This document shows positions 1 to 6,150 of a stretch of 7,097 bases of DNA, piece by piece; the stretch's first letter is position 1; the number at the start of each line of letters is the position of its first letter. The stretch is from Gemmobacter sp. (GTDB lineage: Bacteria > Pseudomonadota > Alphaproteobacteria > Rhodobacterales > Rhodobacteraceae), in NCBI GenBank assembly GCA_030656535.1, contig JAUSPL010000514.1, forward strand, positions 1 to 7,097. Reading direction: 5' to 3'. The notes under the pieces were generated by a model that saw only the letters and a list, made by a program, of their open reading frames with translations, was not told where the DNA came from and did no database searches. The position numbers and the translations under genes are program-made.

Positions 1-23
1 CAGGGTTCATGGCCGATACCTGA

Positions 24-64
24 TGTCGCGTTGCCTTTAAATCGGGTCATCCTCAATTTGTGTG
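24..64 (+). repeat. Left terminal inverted repeat of the ISL3-type element
   Basis: This 41-base stretch is the reverse complement of 1205-1245 at 39 of 41 positions, with mismatches only at 35 and 36. The match stops abruptly at both ends (23 and 65). It contains the core GGGTCATCCTCAATTTGTG. The transposase stop codon lies within it, as is common for compact ISL3 elements. Confidence 0.85.
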
Positions 65-406
65 GTGCAGCGGAAGCATTCGGGCCCTTAGCAAGTTCGG
101 GCCAGCTCGCCCATACATCGCGCGCTTCAAGGTCTTCAATCGGTTGATCTGGCCTTCGGCTTGACCATTGCTCCACTCCATTTCAATCGCATTCCTGACC
201 GCATCAATGTCTTTGTTCAAGGTTCGGGCGAACCGCACGATGGGCGCTAGGTCCGTTTCGATCGCATCGTCGATCCAGGCGGGCAGCGGGTCTGCTTTTC
301 GACCACGCAAGATGCCATTGAAACGCATGGCGAGGCGCCGCATCGTTGTGAAAGCAGGCGACCCTGCCTTGAGTGCTTCGACTTTTCTCGCTTGTTCCGC
401 GGTGAG
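53..406 (-). pseudogene. ISL3-family transposase, C-terminal fragment
   Basis: This is the end of the DDE catalytic domain of an ISL3 transposase. The diagnostic stretch EWSNGQAEGQINRLKTLKR followed by MYGRA is present, and its glutamate is the last acid of the DDE triad. The frame stays open upstream of the ATG at 343, back to an in-frame stop at 407-409. This extra segment carries the family-typical LTAEQARKVEALK, so the homologous part reaches about 406 rather than starting at the ATG. Everything between this point and the N-terminal fragment at 850-1163 is lost, including the first two catalytic aspartates. The piece has no start of its own and is best read as a broken remnant. Confidence 0.85.
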
Positions 407-811
407 TTAATCCGGCAGAGGTTCTCGAGGCCGATCGTCGAGGCCCTGCGGCCTTGGCTCGAGGGCTGCCTGCAGCAGCTCTCCTCGACGAACGAACTGA
501 CGCGGCACATCCGATATGGGCTGAAGCGTTGGGCGGGGCTGACACGCTTCCTTACCGACGGTTGGCTCGAAATGGATACCAACGTTGTCGAGAACGCGAT
601 CCGTCCGATTCCGCTGACGTGGCAAAACATGCTCTTCGCCGGATCCGACGACGGGGCGAAAACCTGGGCCCGCATCGCCTCGCTGATTGGCAACTGCCGC
701 CTCAATGGCATCAACCCAGAGGCCTATATCGCCGCAACGCTCCGCAAGATCCTCGACCAGCACATGCAAAGCGATATCGCGGCGCTGATGCCCTGGAACT
801 TCCGAGAATAG
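407..811 (+). pseudogene. IS66-family transposase (TnpC type), C-terminal fragment
   Basis: About 135 residues of the C-terminal end of an IS66 transposase remain. Recognisable are SRPIVEALRPWLE, ALKRW-like GLKRWAGLTRFL, then DTNVVENAIRP with the final catalytic glutamate (codon near 590). These are followed by the family-typical WQNMLFAGSDDGAKTWA, the LNGINPEAYI segment and an ending of LMPWNFRE. A full-length IS66 transposase is roughly 500 residues, so about three quarters is missing, including the zinc-binding region and the first two acids of the DDE triad. An open frame runs back to a TTG at 392, but those first residues come from the ISL3 side of the junction. No function is expected. 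Confidence 0.85.
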
Positions 812-849
812 TCAAGCCGCAAGGCAAAGGGCGATGGACGCGCGCTTAC
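407..849 (+). mobile_element. IS66-family element, 3' terminal remnant
   Basis: The segment holds the last part of an IS66 transposase and then 38 bases of non-coding 3' end. It ends at 849 with GGACGCGCGCTTAC, whose reverse complement begins GTAAGCGCG, the conserved tip of IS66-family inverted repeats. The left end, the accessory genes (tnpA and tnpB type) and most of the transposase are absent. At the right tip the sequence passes directly into the ISL3 transposase N-terminal fragment, showing that IS66 had inserted into that gene. The left junction, at about 401-409, is not an IS66 end and looks like a deletion joint. The 8 bases next to the right tip (850-857, TGTCGAGA) have no copy at the left junction, as expected if that flank was deleted. 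Confidence 0.8.
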
Positions 850-1163
850 TGTCGAGACGTCCGGCGCGCATAAGGGGTCGCCACCGCCGCCTCGCGATCG
901 GAGAACGTGCGGCGGCGGCAATCCGAGTTCAAACACCGCCGTCGACAAACCCTGAGCTCGATCCAAACCGCTTGGCCCTGAGCAGGAAAATCCTCGATCC
1001 GCCGGCGCCTCCAACCATGTCGTTGTCTTGAGGGCGTCCCGCACTCAGGGCAGATGCCATTCGGAGCCAGTCTGCCAGATACGACCCATGTACCCGTCTC
1101 AGACTGGCGGACCTCACCAACCTCCACGCTGGCGGTTGGAGCCCAATGCTTCTTCGATACCAC
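850..1163 (-). pseudogene. ISL3-family transposase, N-terminal fragment
   Basis: This is the N-terminal DNA-binding part of the same ISL3 transposase. It has a zinc-finger pattern, CPEC at residues 38-41 and a second cysteine pair at residues 77 and 82 (CLNSDC), followed by the RRRTFSDRE and YARRTSRQ stretches typical of the family just before the helix-turn-helix. The start is a GTG at 1163, preceded by an in-frame TGA and by AAGGGA about seven bases upstream, so GTG is the only reasonable start. The reading frame is cut by the IS66 end, and its stop (TAA, 846-848) is supplied by that element's inverted repeat. A truncated zinc-finger protein of about 105 residues could in principle still be made, but this is speculation. 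Confidence 0.82.
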
Positions 1164-1204
1164 GGCCTGATCCCTTCAATCTGTGAAGCTCAGTCAGACC
1201 GTGA

Positions 1205-1245
1205 CACACAAATTGAGGATGACCCGATTTAAGAGCAACGCGACA
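1205..1245 (-). repeat. Right terminal inverted repeat of the ISL3-type element
   Basis: This is the partner of the repeat at 24-64, with 39 of 41 bases matching in inverted orientation. It lies 41 bases upstream of the GTG start of the transposase N-terminal fragment, a normal distance for an IS end that may also carry the transposase promoter. No 8-base target duplication could be paired with the left flank. Confidence 0.85.
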
Positions 1246-1311
1246 GTCCTGTAGCGCGGTACCACCTCGGCCTGTTCGTGGCTCACCACGCGGAAGCACC
1301 TGCGTTGACAC

Positions 1312-1339
1312 TTGCAGATCAGATAAATGGTCAAATAAT
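1312..1339 (+). promoter_or_regulatory. Candidate promoter of the esterase-dehydrogenase operon
   Basis: TTGCAG (1312-1317) and AATAAT (1334-1339) are 16 bases apart. The -10-like box matches five of six consensus positions, while the -35 is weak (three of six). The -10 lies inside the palindrome at 1330-1344, so a protein bound there would block RNA polymerase. A perfect TTGACA at 1305-1310 lies nearby but has no -10 at a normal distance. Prediction by eye only; the transcript start is unknown. Confidence 0.35.
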
Positions 1340-1344
1340 TTGAC
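1330..1344. promoter_or_regulatory. Palindromic operator candidate GTCAAA-TAA-TTTGAC
   Basis: This is a perfect inverted repeat with six-base arms and a three-base centre, located 59 bases before the ATG of the esterase gene. Size, symmetry and placement over a -10-like element fit a site for a dimeric winged-helix repressor. The obvious local candidate is the GntR/FCD regulator encoded at 3888-4631, since this family often controls a neighbouring catabolic operon. The link is inferred. Confidence 0.5.
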
Positions 1345-1403
1345 TGATCGATGAATTGTTCCTAGAATCGACGCCATTGGTCAGGCGGCTTCCGGGGAGG
1401 ACC

Positions 1404-2324
1404 ATGGCGCTTCATCCGTTCATAGCAAGTCTTGTGGAAACACTGAAAGGCTTGCCTGCCCTGTCGCACGGCTCACCGCAGGATGCGCGGGCTTTCATTG
1501 CTGCCGGGCGCGCACGGCTCGGCCGGGGGCCAGACCTGCCCAGAGTCGAGGATATGACGATCCCCGGCAGGTCTGGGCCGGTAAGCGCACGCCTGTACGT
1601 GCCGGACAATCCTTCAGATGGTGTCATCGTCTTTCTGCACGGTGGCGGCTGGGTTGTCGGTGCGTTGGATGACTACGACACATACCTGCGCACCCTCACA
1701 CAACGGACCGCCCTGCATGTGCTTACCGTCGATTACCGGCTGGCACCCGAACACCCGTTTCCCGCCGGATTGCACGATTGCGAAGATGTGCTTGGTGCCG
1801 TGTTTGCCGAAAAGGTCGCAGGCTTGCCCTGCGGCCCGGTGGTGGTGATGGGCGACAGTGCGGGGGGCAACCTTGCCACCGTGTGCTGCGCCCGCTTGGC
1901 AAACCCGGCGTCGGTTGCCCTTCAGGTGCTCTACTACCCCGTCACAGATCATGATTTCACCCGGCCGTCTTACGCGGCCCATGGCACCGGGTTGCCGCTG
2001 ACTGCTGCGGACATGGCATGGTTCTTTGGCCACTACGCGCCTGCGTCGCAATGGCTGGACCCGGCGATTTCGCCGATCCGGCGAGCCGACCTTTCCCGCC
2101 AGCCGCCAGCCATCGTTGTGACCGCAGAACATGATGTCCTCTCCGATGAAGGCGAGGCCTATGCCGACCGGCTGACTCGGGCTGGCGTCGCGGTCACCCG
2201 CCGCCAGATCGCGGGGGTCACGCATGGGTTCATCCGGCTGCATCCGCTGTTCGACGTGGCCGATGCGGAGCTTACCGCGATTGCTGCCGATGTCCGCCGC
2301 CGGTTGGCCCGCACAACAGACTGA
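1404..2324 (+). CDS. Alpha/beta hydrolase, HSL-type (family IV) carboxylesterase
   Basis: A cytoplasmic esterase or lipase of the hormone-sensitive-lipase family (alpha/beta hydrolase fold 3), about 306 residues, the usual size. Motifs in order are HGGGW at residues 79-83 (oxyanion hole), DYRLAPEHPFPA at 110-121, GDSAGG with nucleophile Ser152, the acid Asp244 in AEHDVLSDEG, and His274 in GVTHGF, so the catalytic triad is complete. There is no signal peptide. An in-frame TTG at 1356 would add 16 residues, but ATG 1404 is chosen because GGGGAGGA lies just before it and family homology starts after it; the spacing there is rather short. The aldehyde dehydrogenase follows after 22 bases, indicating co-transcription. 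The enzyme probably hydrolyses a short or medium acyl ester or a lactone; the substrate is not readable. A palindrome upstream suggests repression by the local GntR protein. Confidence 0.9.
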   Translation: MALHPFIASLVETLKGLPALSHGSPQDARAFIAAGRARLGRGPDLPRVEDMTIPGRSGPVSARLYVPDNPSDGVIVFLHGGGWVVGALDDYDTYLRTLTQRTALHVLTVDYRLAPEHPFPAGLHDCEDVLGAVFAEKVAGLPCGPVVVMGDSAGGNLATVCCARLANPASVALQVLYYPVTDHDFTRPSYAAHGTGLPLTAADMAWFFGHYAPASQWLDPAISPIRRADLSRQPPAIVVTAEHDVLSDEGEAYADRLTRAGVAVTRRQIAGVTHGFIRLHPLFDVADAELTAIAADVRRRLARTTD

Positions 2325-2346
2325 ACTCAGGCCTCACGAGGATCGC

Positions 2347-3840
2347 ATGACATCTGCACACCGCATTATCACACCGGAAAGTGTCCTGCCCGGCGCCGCC
2401 CCTTGCGGCCATATCATCAGGGGCAAGACAGTTCCGGCCGCCTCTGGCAAGACGTTTTCCACGGTGAACCCTGCCAATGGCCGCGAAATTGCGCGGCTTG
2501 CCGAAGGCAGTGCCGAAGACGTGGACCGCGCAGTTGCCGCTGCACGTGCGGCCTTTGCCGGGCCGTGGAGCAGATGGACCCCGACACAGCGTCAGGCGCT
2601 TCTTGGCAGGGTCGCCGCACTTGTCGATGAGCGGTTCGAAGAACTGGCCTTGTTGGAAACGCTGGATATGGGCGCACCATTGACGCGCACCCGGATGCTG
2701 AAAGAACCGATCCGCCAGATGATCATGTTCTTTGCCGCACAGGCGCTGAACGTAAAAGGCGAAACGCTTCAAAGTTCGTTGCCGCTTTCGGTTCAGGCCA
2801 TGACGTTCAAAGCCCCGGTCGGGGTCGTCGCCGGGATCATCCCGTGGAACGGGCCGTTGATCAGCCAGTGGTGGGTGCTGGGCGGTGTGCTGGCCACCGG
2901 GTGTACCGCCGTGATGAAGCCTGCCGAAGATGCCTCGCTCAGCGTGCTGCGGATCGTGGAGTTGCTGCACGAAGCGGGCATGCCCGAAGGGGTGGTGAAC
3001 GTCGTTACAGGTTTTGGCCACGTGGCCGGCGAGGCCCTGGCCCGCCATTCCGGCGTTGACCGCGTGGCGTTCACCGGCTCCACCGAAACGGGGCGCAAGA
3101 TCATTCAGGCGTCAGCCGTGGGCATGAAAAAGCTGCAACTGGAGTTGGGCGGCAAATCGCCCGACATCGTGTTTGCTGATGCCGACCTGGACAAGGCGGT
3201 GCCCGGTGCAGCGATGGGTGTGTTCAACAATTCCGGTCAGGTCTGCTATGCAGGAACCCGGCTGTTCGTCCAGCGCTCGATTCAACACGAGTTCGTCGAA
3301 CGCCTCAAGGCGTTCACCGCCACAGTCAAGGTTGGCGACGGGCTTGACCCGACGGTGCAGCTTGGGCCGCTGATTTCGCAAAAGCAGCTGGACCGGGTGA
3401 CGGGGTATGTTGGTGACGCGCCGTCCGAAGGGGCGCGGCTTGTGGCGGGTGGGCAGCGGCCGGGGGGGGATCTGGCAAACGGGTTCTTCTTCACCCCGAC
3501 GATTTTTGCCGACGTGTCCAATTCGATGCGCATCGCGCAGGAAGAGATCTTCGGGCCGGTAATCTCGGTTATTCCGTTTGATGATGCCGACGATGCGCTG
3601 CGGATGGCCAATGACATTGACTATGGTTTGGGCGGCGCGGTTTGGACGCGGGATGTGTCGACCATGTTCAAAATGGTGAACGGCATCCGGTCAGGCACCG
3701 TCTGGGTCAATTGCTATGGCGCGGTGGACCCGGCTGTTGGCTTTGGCGGCATCAAGAACAGCGGTTATGGGGTCAAGGGCGGGGCAGAACACCTTGATCT
3801 TTATCTGTACCGCAAGGCCGTCTACATCAATCTCGGCTGA
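2347..3840 (+). CDS. NAD(P)-dependent aldehyde dehydrogenase
   Basis: A member of the aldehyde dehydrogenase superfamily, 497 residues, full length. It would oxidise an aldehyde to the carboxylic acid in the cytoplasm. Visible are PWNGP with the oxyanion-stabilising Asn168, the cofactor-contacting MKPAED (Lys191), the Rossmann-fold FTGSTETG at 242-249, the general base Glu266 in LELGGK, the catalytic Cys300 in NSGQVC, and EEIFGPV at 399-405. The frame is open further upstream (ATG 2224), but that overlaps the esterase gene; ATG 2347 has GAGGA four bases before it and gives the normal family N-terminus. The gene sits 22 bases after the esterase and probably shares its transcript, which suggests ester cleavage to an alcohol, then an aldehyde, then an acid. 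An alcohol dehydrogenase for the intermediate step is not present here. The substrate cannot be assigned. The coding sequence contains a run of eight G (3462-3469), in frame. Confidence 0.93.
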   Translation: MTSAHRIITPESVLPGAAPCGHIIRGKTVPAASGKTFSTVNPANGREIARLAEGSAEDVDRAVAAARAAFAGPWSRWTPTQRQALLGRVAALVDERFEELALLETLDMGAPLTRTRMLKEPIRQMIMFFAAQALNVKGETLQSSLPLSVQAMTFKAPVGVVAGIIPWNGPLISQWWVLGGVLATGCTAVMKPAEDASLSVLRIVELLHEAGMPEGVVNVVTGFGHVAGEALARHSGVDRVAFTGSTETGRKIIQASAVGMKKLQLELGGKSPDIVFADADLDKAVPGAAMGVFNNSGQVCYAGTRLFVQRSIQHEFVERLKAFTATVKVGDGLDPTVQLGPLISQKQLDRVTGYVGDAPSEGARLVAGGQRPGGDLANGFFFTPTIFADVSNSMRIAQEEIFGPVISVIPFDDADDALRMANDIDYGLGGAVWTRDVSTMFKMVNGIRSGTVWVNCYGAVDPAVGFGGIKNSGYGVKGGAEHLDLYLYRKAVYINLG

Positions 3841-3845
3841 GGCGC

Positions 3846-3875
3846 GAGGCAGGGGGCGCAGGCCCCCTTTGCCTC
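3846..3875. terminator. Hairpin terminator between converging genes
   Basis: AGGGGGC (3851-3857) pairs with GCCCCCT (3862-3868) around the four-base loop GCAG. The stem is extended by GAGGC (3846-3850) pairing with GCCTC (3871-3875), leaving a two-base bulge. It lies in the 47-base gap between the aldehyde dehydrogenase stop and the regulator stop and could act on both strands. The T tract after the core stem is only three bases, so efficiency in the plus direction is uncertain. Confidence 0.6.
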
Positions 3876-3887
3876 CTTGCCTGCGGG

Positions 3888-4631
3888 TCAGACCTGACGA
3901 ACGGGTTTGACACCGTTGCGCGGGGTTGCAATGTCGCGGTACCCGGCGACGTGACGCTCCATTCGGTTGAAAGCAGCATCTTCGTCGCGCGCGGCAATCG
4001 CCTGTAAGATGACGGTATGTGCCTTGACCGCAATTGCGCGCAGTTCTGCCGTTGTGACGTGCTGATAATCCATCGCATCGCTGATCGGCATGGCAATCGC
4101 CTCCATCAGCGCGATCAAGGGTTCATTCCCGCTGGCCCGGGCCACCGCTAGGTGCCAGTCAAGGTTGATGGCTTTGTAGCTTTTGACATCATCCACAGAC
4201 GCCACAAAGCGGGCGTGTAGCGCCGTGATTTCGGCCAGCGCCGCCTCGGTCCGGTTGCGCGCGGCAAGGCGCGCCAGCGTGGGTTCCACCGCGACCCGGC
4301 ATTCCAGAAGCGATTCAAGTCGGATGCCATGCGTGCGCACGAACAGCTCAACTGACCGCGCCACGGAATCCCGGCCGGGCAGGGTGACCATGGAACCACC
4401 TGATCGCCCGACCTTGGTGGAAATCAATCCTTCGGATTCCAGAATGCGCAAAGCATCGCGGACAGATGTGCGCGACAGACCCGATTCCAGGACCAATGAG
4501 CGTTCGGTCGGAAGGAATGTGCCTGCGCCAAGCCGTCCTTGCACAATCATCTGGCGCAGTTGCGACGCCAGAATGTCGGATGCCTTCGGAACAACAATTG
4601 GTGCAATGCTGCTGGTGGTGCGATCCGTCAT
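3888..4631 (-). CDS. GntR-family transcriptional regulator, FCD (FadR-type) domain
   Basis: A 247-residue regulator of normal length. Residues about 15-80 form the GntR winged helix-turn-helix (QLRQMIVQGRLGAGTFLPTER, with LSRTSVRDALRILESEGLI as the recognition part). Residues about 90-230 form the helical FCD ligand-binding domain. Its metal-site pattern is visible: Asn156 and His160 in INLDWH, His205 and His227, the last two separated by 22 residues as usual in the family; the first ligand, often Asp, is Asn here. Such proteins usually bind small organic acids and most often repress neighbouring catabolic genes. The gene follows livF after 77 bases on the same strand and converges on the dehydrogenase, so it may control either or both units. 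ATG 4631 is the first start giving a normal N-terminus; AAAAGGG lies about 11 bases upstream, a loose spacing. Confidence 0.92.
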   Translation of the reverse strand: MTDRTTSSIAPIVVPKASDILASQLRQMIVQGRLGAGTFLPTERSLVLESGLSRTSVRDALRILESEGLISTKVGRSGGSMVTLPGRDSVARSVELFVRTHGIRLESLLECRVAVEPTLARLAARNRTEAALAEITALHARFVASVDDVKSYKAINLDWHLAVARASGNEPLIALMEAIAMPISDAMDYQHVTTAELRAIAVKAHTVILQAIAARDEDAAFNRMERHVAGYRDIATPRNGVKPVRQV

Positions 4632-4667
4632 GTGCGCGATGCCCTTTTCATGCGTAACCGTTTAATC

Positions 4668-4680
4668 AATGGTCCGATAA
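4668..4680 (+). promoter_or_regulatory. Weak half-site resembling the esterase operator
   Basis: AATGGTCCGATAA in the 77-base gap upstream of the regulator gene matches AATGGTCAAATAA at 1326-1338 in 11 of 13 positions, the second copy overlapping the esterase-side palindrome. It is not itself palindromic. If real, it would let the regulator control its own gene. A 13-base match found by eye may be chance. Confidence 0.25.
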
Positions 4681-4708
4681 AATGCAATGTGGTACGTCAG
4701 GCCTTGAT

Positions 4709-5428
4709 CTACAATCCCATATAGGTTTCCTGCACTTTCCGGTCTGACCGCAAGTCTGATGCCAGACCCGACCGCGCGATGCGACCATGGTCCAGGATGT
4801 GCCCCAGATCGGCCATGGCCAGAACCTCGGTCACCCGCTGCTCCACGATGATCACAGAAAGCCCTTCGCGCGCCGCCAGATCGGCGACGGTATCCAGCAC
4901 CTTTTCGGTCATCAAGGGGGACAGGCCGACCGATGGCTCATCCAGCAACAGGATACGCGGTCGGCTCATCAACGCCCGGGCTACAGCGCACATCTGGCGT
5001 TCGCCCCCCGACAGGCGGCCCGCGAGCTGATCCTCACGGTCGCGAAGGATGGGGAACATGTCCATCACCTCGGCCATGCGCGCGCCCAGTGTGGATTGCG
5101 AGGCCGAAGAATAGGCCCCGAGTTCAAGGTTTTCGCGCACCGACATGAACGGGAATAAGCGCCCGCCTTCGGGAACCATGGCAAGGCCAAGGGCCGTGCG
5201 GCGATGCGCAGGCATCCGGGTAATGTCCGCGCCGTCCAGCACAACACTGCCGCGGGTCGGGGTAATCAGCCCGGCGACGGCTGACAACAGCGTCGTCTTG
5301 CCAGCGCCGTTGACCCCCACCACGGCCACGATCTTGCCCCTTGGTACCGCAAACGAAATGTCGTGCAGCACGGCCACATCACCATATCCGGCGCACACGC
5401 CGGTGATGATCAGATGATCGTCGCTCAT
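4709..5428 (-). CDS. livF: ABC transporter ATP-binding protein, LivF type (branched-chain amino acid/HAAT family)
   Basis: One of the two ATPases that drive a LivHMGF-type importer at the inner face of the cytoplasmic membrane; 239 residues, normal for LivF. Walker A is GVNGAGKT at 38-45, followed by the LivF-typical MVPEGGRLFPFMSVRENLELG at 84-104, the ABC signature LSGGE at 139-143, Walker B ILLLDEP at 159-165, and IIVEQ at 193-197, where LivF proteins characteristically have Gln at the H-loop position. The start ATG overlaps the livG stop as ATGA, a sign of translational coupling. The regulator gene lies 77 bases downstream on the same strand. The family carries branched-chain amino acids but also amides, urea and small acids; the symbol denotes family membership, not proven substrate. 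Confidence 0.93.
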   Translation of the reverse strand: MSDDHLIITGVCAGYGDVAVLHDISFAVPRGKIVAVVGVNGAGKTTLLSAVAGLITPTRGSVVLDGADITRMPAHRRTALGLAMVPEGGRLFPFMSVRENLELGAYSSASQSTLGARMAEVMDMFPILRDREDQLAGRLSGGERQMCAVARALMSRPRILLLDEPSVGLSPLMTEKVLDTVADLAAREGLSVIIVEQRVTEVLAMADLGHILDHGRIARSGLASDLRSDRKVQETYMGL

Positions 5429-6150
5429 GAACTGGCCCCTCCGCCAACATAGGCCTCCACCACCGCCGGATCGGTCAGCACCGCCTCTGCCGTTCCTTCG
5501 GCCAGCAACTGGCCGCGGTTGAGCACCAGCACCCGGCGCGAAAAGGCCCGCACGACCTTGAGGTTGTGCTCTATCACGATCAGCGTCACCCCTTCGGCGT
5601 TCAGCTGATGTACAAGCGCGATGATTTCTTGTACTTCGGTCTGGTTCAGCCCGGCCATCACCTCGTCGAGCAGCAACAGGTGCGGGCGCATCGCCAGCGC
5701 GCGCGCCACCTCCAGCCGCCGCCGCTCGCCCAGCGTCAGGTCGCCCGAACGCTTGCCGGCCACCCCGTCCAGCCCGACACGTTCCAGCGCCGCCGCCGCG
5801 TGGCGCGCGGCCTTGGGCAACGAACGGTCATTCAGAAACGCGCCGATCATGGCGTTTTCCAGCACTGACATGCTGACCAGCGTCTTCGATATCTGGAATG
5901 TCCGGCCAAAGCCGAGCCGGGCGCGTTCATGCGGGCGCAACCGCCCGATGTCGCGACCCATGAAGCTGACGCTGCCATGGCTGGGCGCCAGCTGCCCGGT
6001 CAACAGGTTGAACAGTGTGGTCTTCCCAGCCCCGTTGGGGCCGATCAGGCTGACGATTTCGCCCTTCTCCACCGAAAAGGTCACATCGTCCAACGCCTTT
6101 AGTCCGCCGAAATGGCGTGAGGCGTTGCGGATATCCAGAAACGCGGTCAT
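5425..6150 (-). CDS. livG: ABC transporter ATP-binding protein, LivG type (branched-chain amino acid/HAAT family)
   Basis: The second ATPase of the LivHMGF-type importer; 241 residues. Walker A is GPNGAGKTT at 37-45, the Q-loop region contains GRTFQISKTL at 82-91, the signature is the LivG-type variant LTLGERRRLEVARAL at 138-152, Walker B and the following loop read LLLLDEVMAGLN at 158-169, and the H-loop histidine is His195 in IEHN. These features separate LivG from LivF. The protein is somewhat shorter than many LivG proteins (about 250-260), with a short, compact C-terminal tail. The gene overlaps livM upstream and livF downstream by four bases each (ATGA), so the three are translated from one message. 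It would form a heterodimer with the LivF-type protein at 4709-5428. Confidence 0.93.
   Translation of the reverse strand: MTAFLDIRNASRHFGGLKALDDVTFSVEKGEIVSLIGPNGAGKTTLFNLLTGQLAPSHGSVSFMGRDIGRLRPHERARLGFGRTFQISKTLVSMSVLENAMIGAFLNDRSLPKAARHAAAALERVGLDGVAGKRSGDLTLGERRRLEVARALAMRPHLLLLDEVMAGLNQTEVQEIIALVHQLNAEGVTLIVIEHNLKVVRAFSRRVLVLNRGQLLAEGTAEAVLTDPAVVEAYVGGGASS

Larger units (their letters stand above)
24..1245 (-). mobile_element. ISL3-family insertion sequence, internally disrupted by an IS66 remnant
   Basis: The element is bounded by a pair of long inverted repeats and contains the two ends of an ISL3-type transposase on the minus strand. The N-terminal piece is on the right and the C-terminal piece is on the left, and the stop codon (53-55) lies inside the left repeat. 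The middle of the transposase gene is missing and is replaced at about 407-849 by the 3' end of an IS66-family element in the opposite orientation. The element therefore cannot make its own transposase, but both ends look intact, so it might still be moved by a related ISL3 transposase acting in trans (inference). ISL3 elements usually make 8-base target duplications; the flanks 16-23 and 1246-1253 do not match as a direct repeat. The exact outer boundary is thus uncertain; the true tips could lie at the inner GGG (44 and 1225). Confidence 0.8.
1246..1403. other. Intergenic region between IS end and esterase gene
   Basis: This 158-base stretch runs from the ISL3 terminal repeat to the esterase ATG. 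Its right half holds the candidate promoter, the palindrome and the ribosome binding site. In its left half (about 1246-1300) I see no gene or repeat that I recognise. The IS scar sits right next to this promoter region, so part of the original upstream DNA may have been displaced. Confidence 0.5.

Noticed and set aside
16..1253. 8-base target duplication around the ISL3 element
   Set aside because: The flanks ATACCTGA (16-23) and GTCCTGTA (1246-1253) share only a displaced CCTG, which is not a convincing direct repeat.
1305..1310. Perfect TTGACA as the -35 of the esterase promoter
   Set aside because: No acceptable -10 lies 15-19 bases downstream; the AATAAT box is 23 bases away. It is mentioned only as a nearby feature.
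1114..1377. Minus-strand open frame crossing the right ISL3 end
   Set aside because: It spans the inverted repeat and the promoter region, has no recognisable features, and overlaps the better supported transposase N-terminus in another frame.
1356..1403. TTG 1356 as the esterase start
   Set aside because: The added residues show no family similarity, there is no ribosome binding site before it, and the ATG at 1404 has a strong GGGGAGGA just upstream.
2272..3048. Long minus-strand open frame opposite the esterase end and the aldehyde dehydrogenase
   Set aside because: It is the complement of a clearly coding gene with complete catalytic motifs; its translation is low-complexity (rich in His, Arg, Gly, Gln) and shows no family features. 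GC-rich coding DNA commonly gives such shadows.
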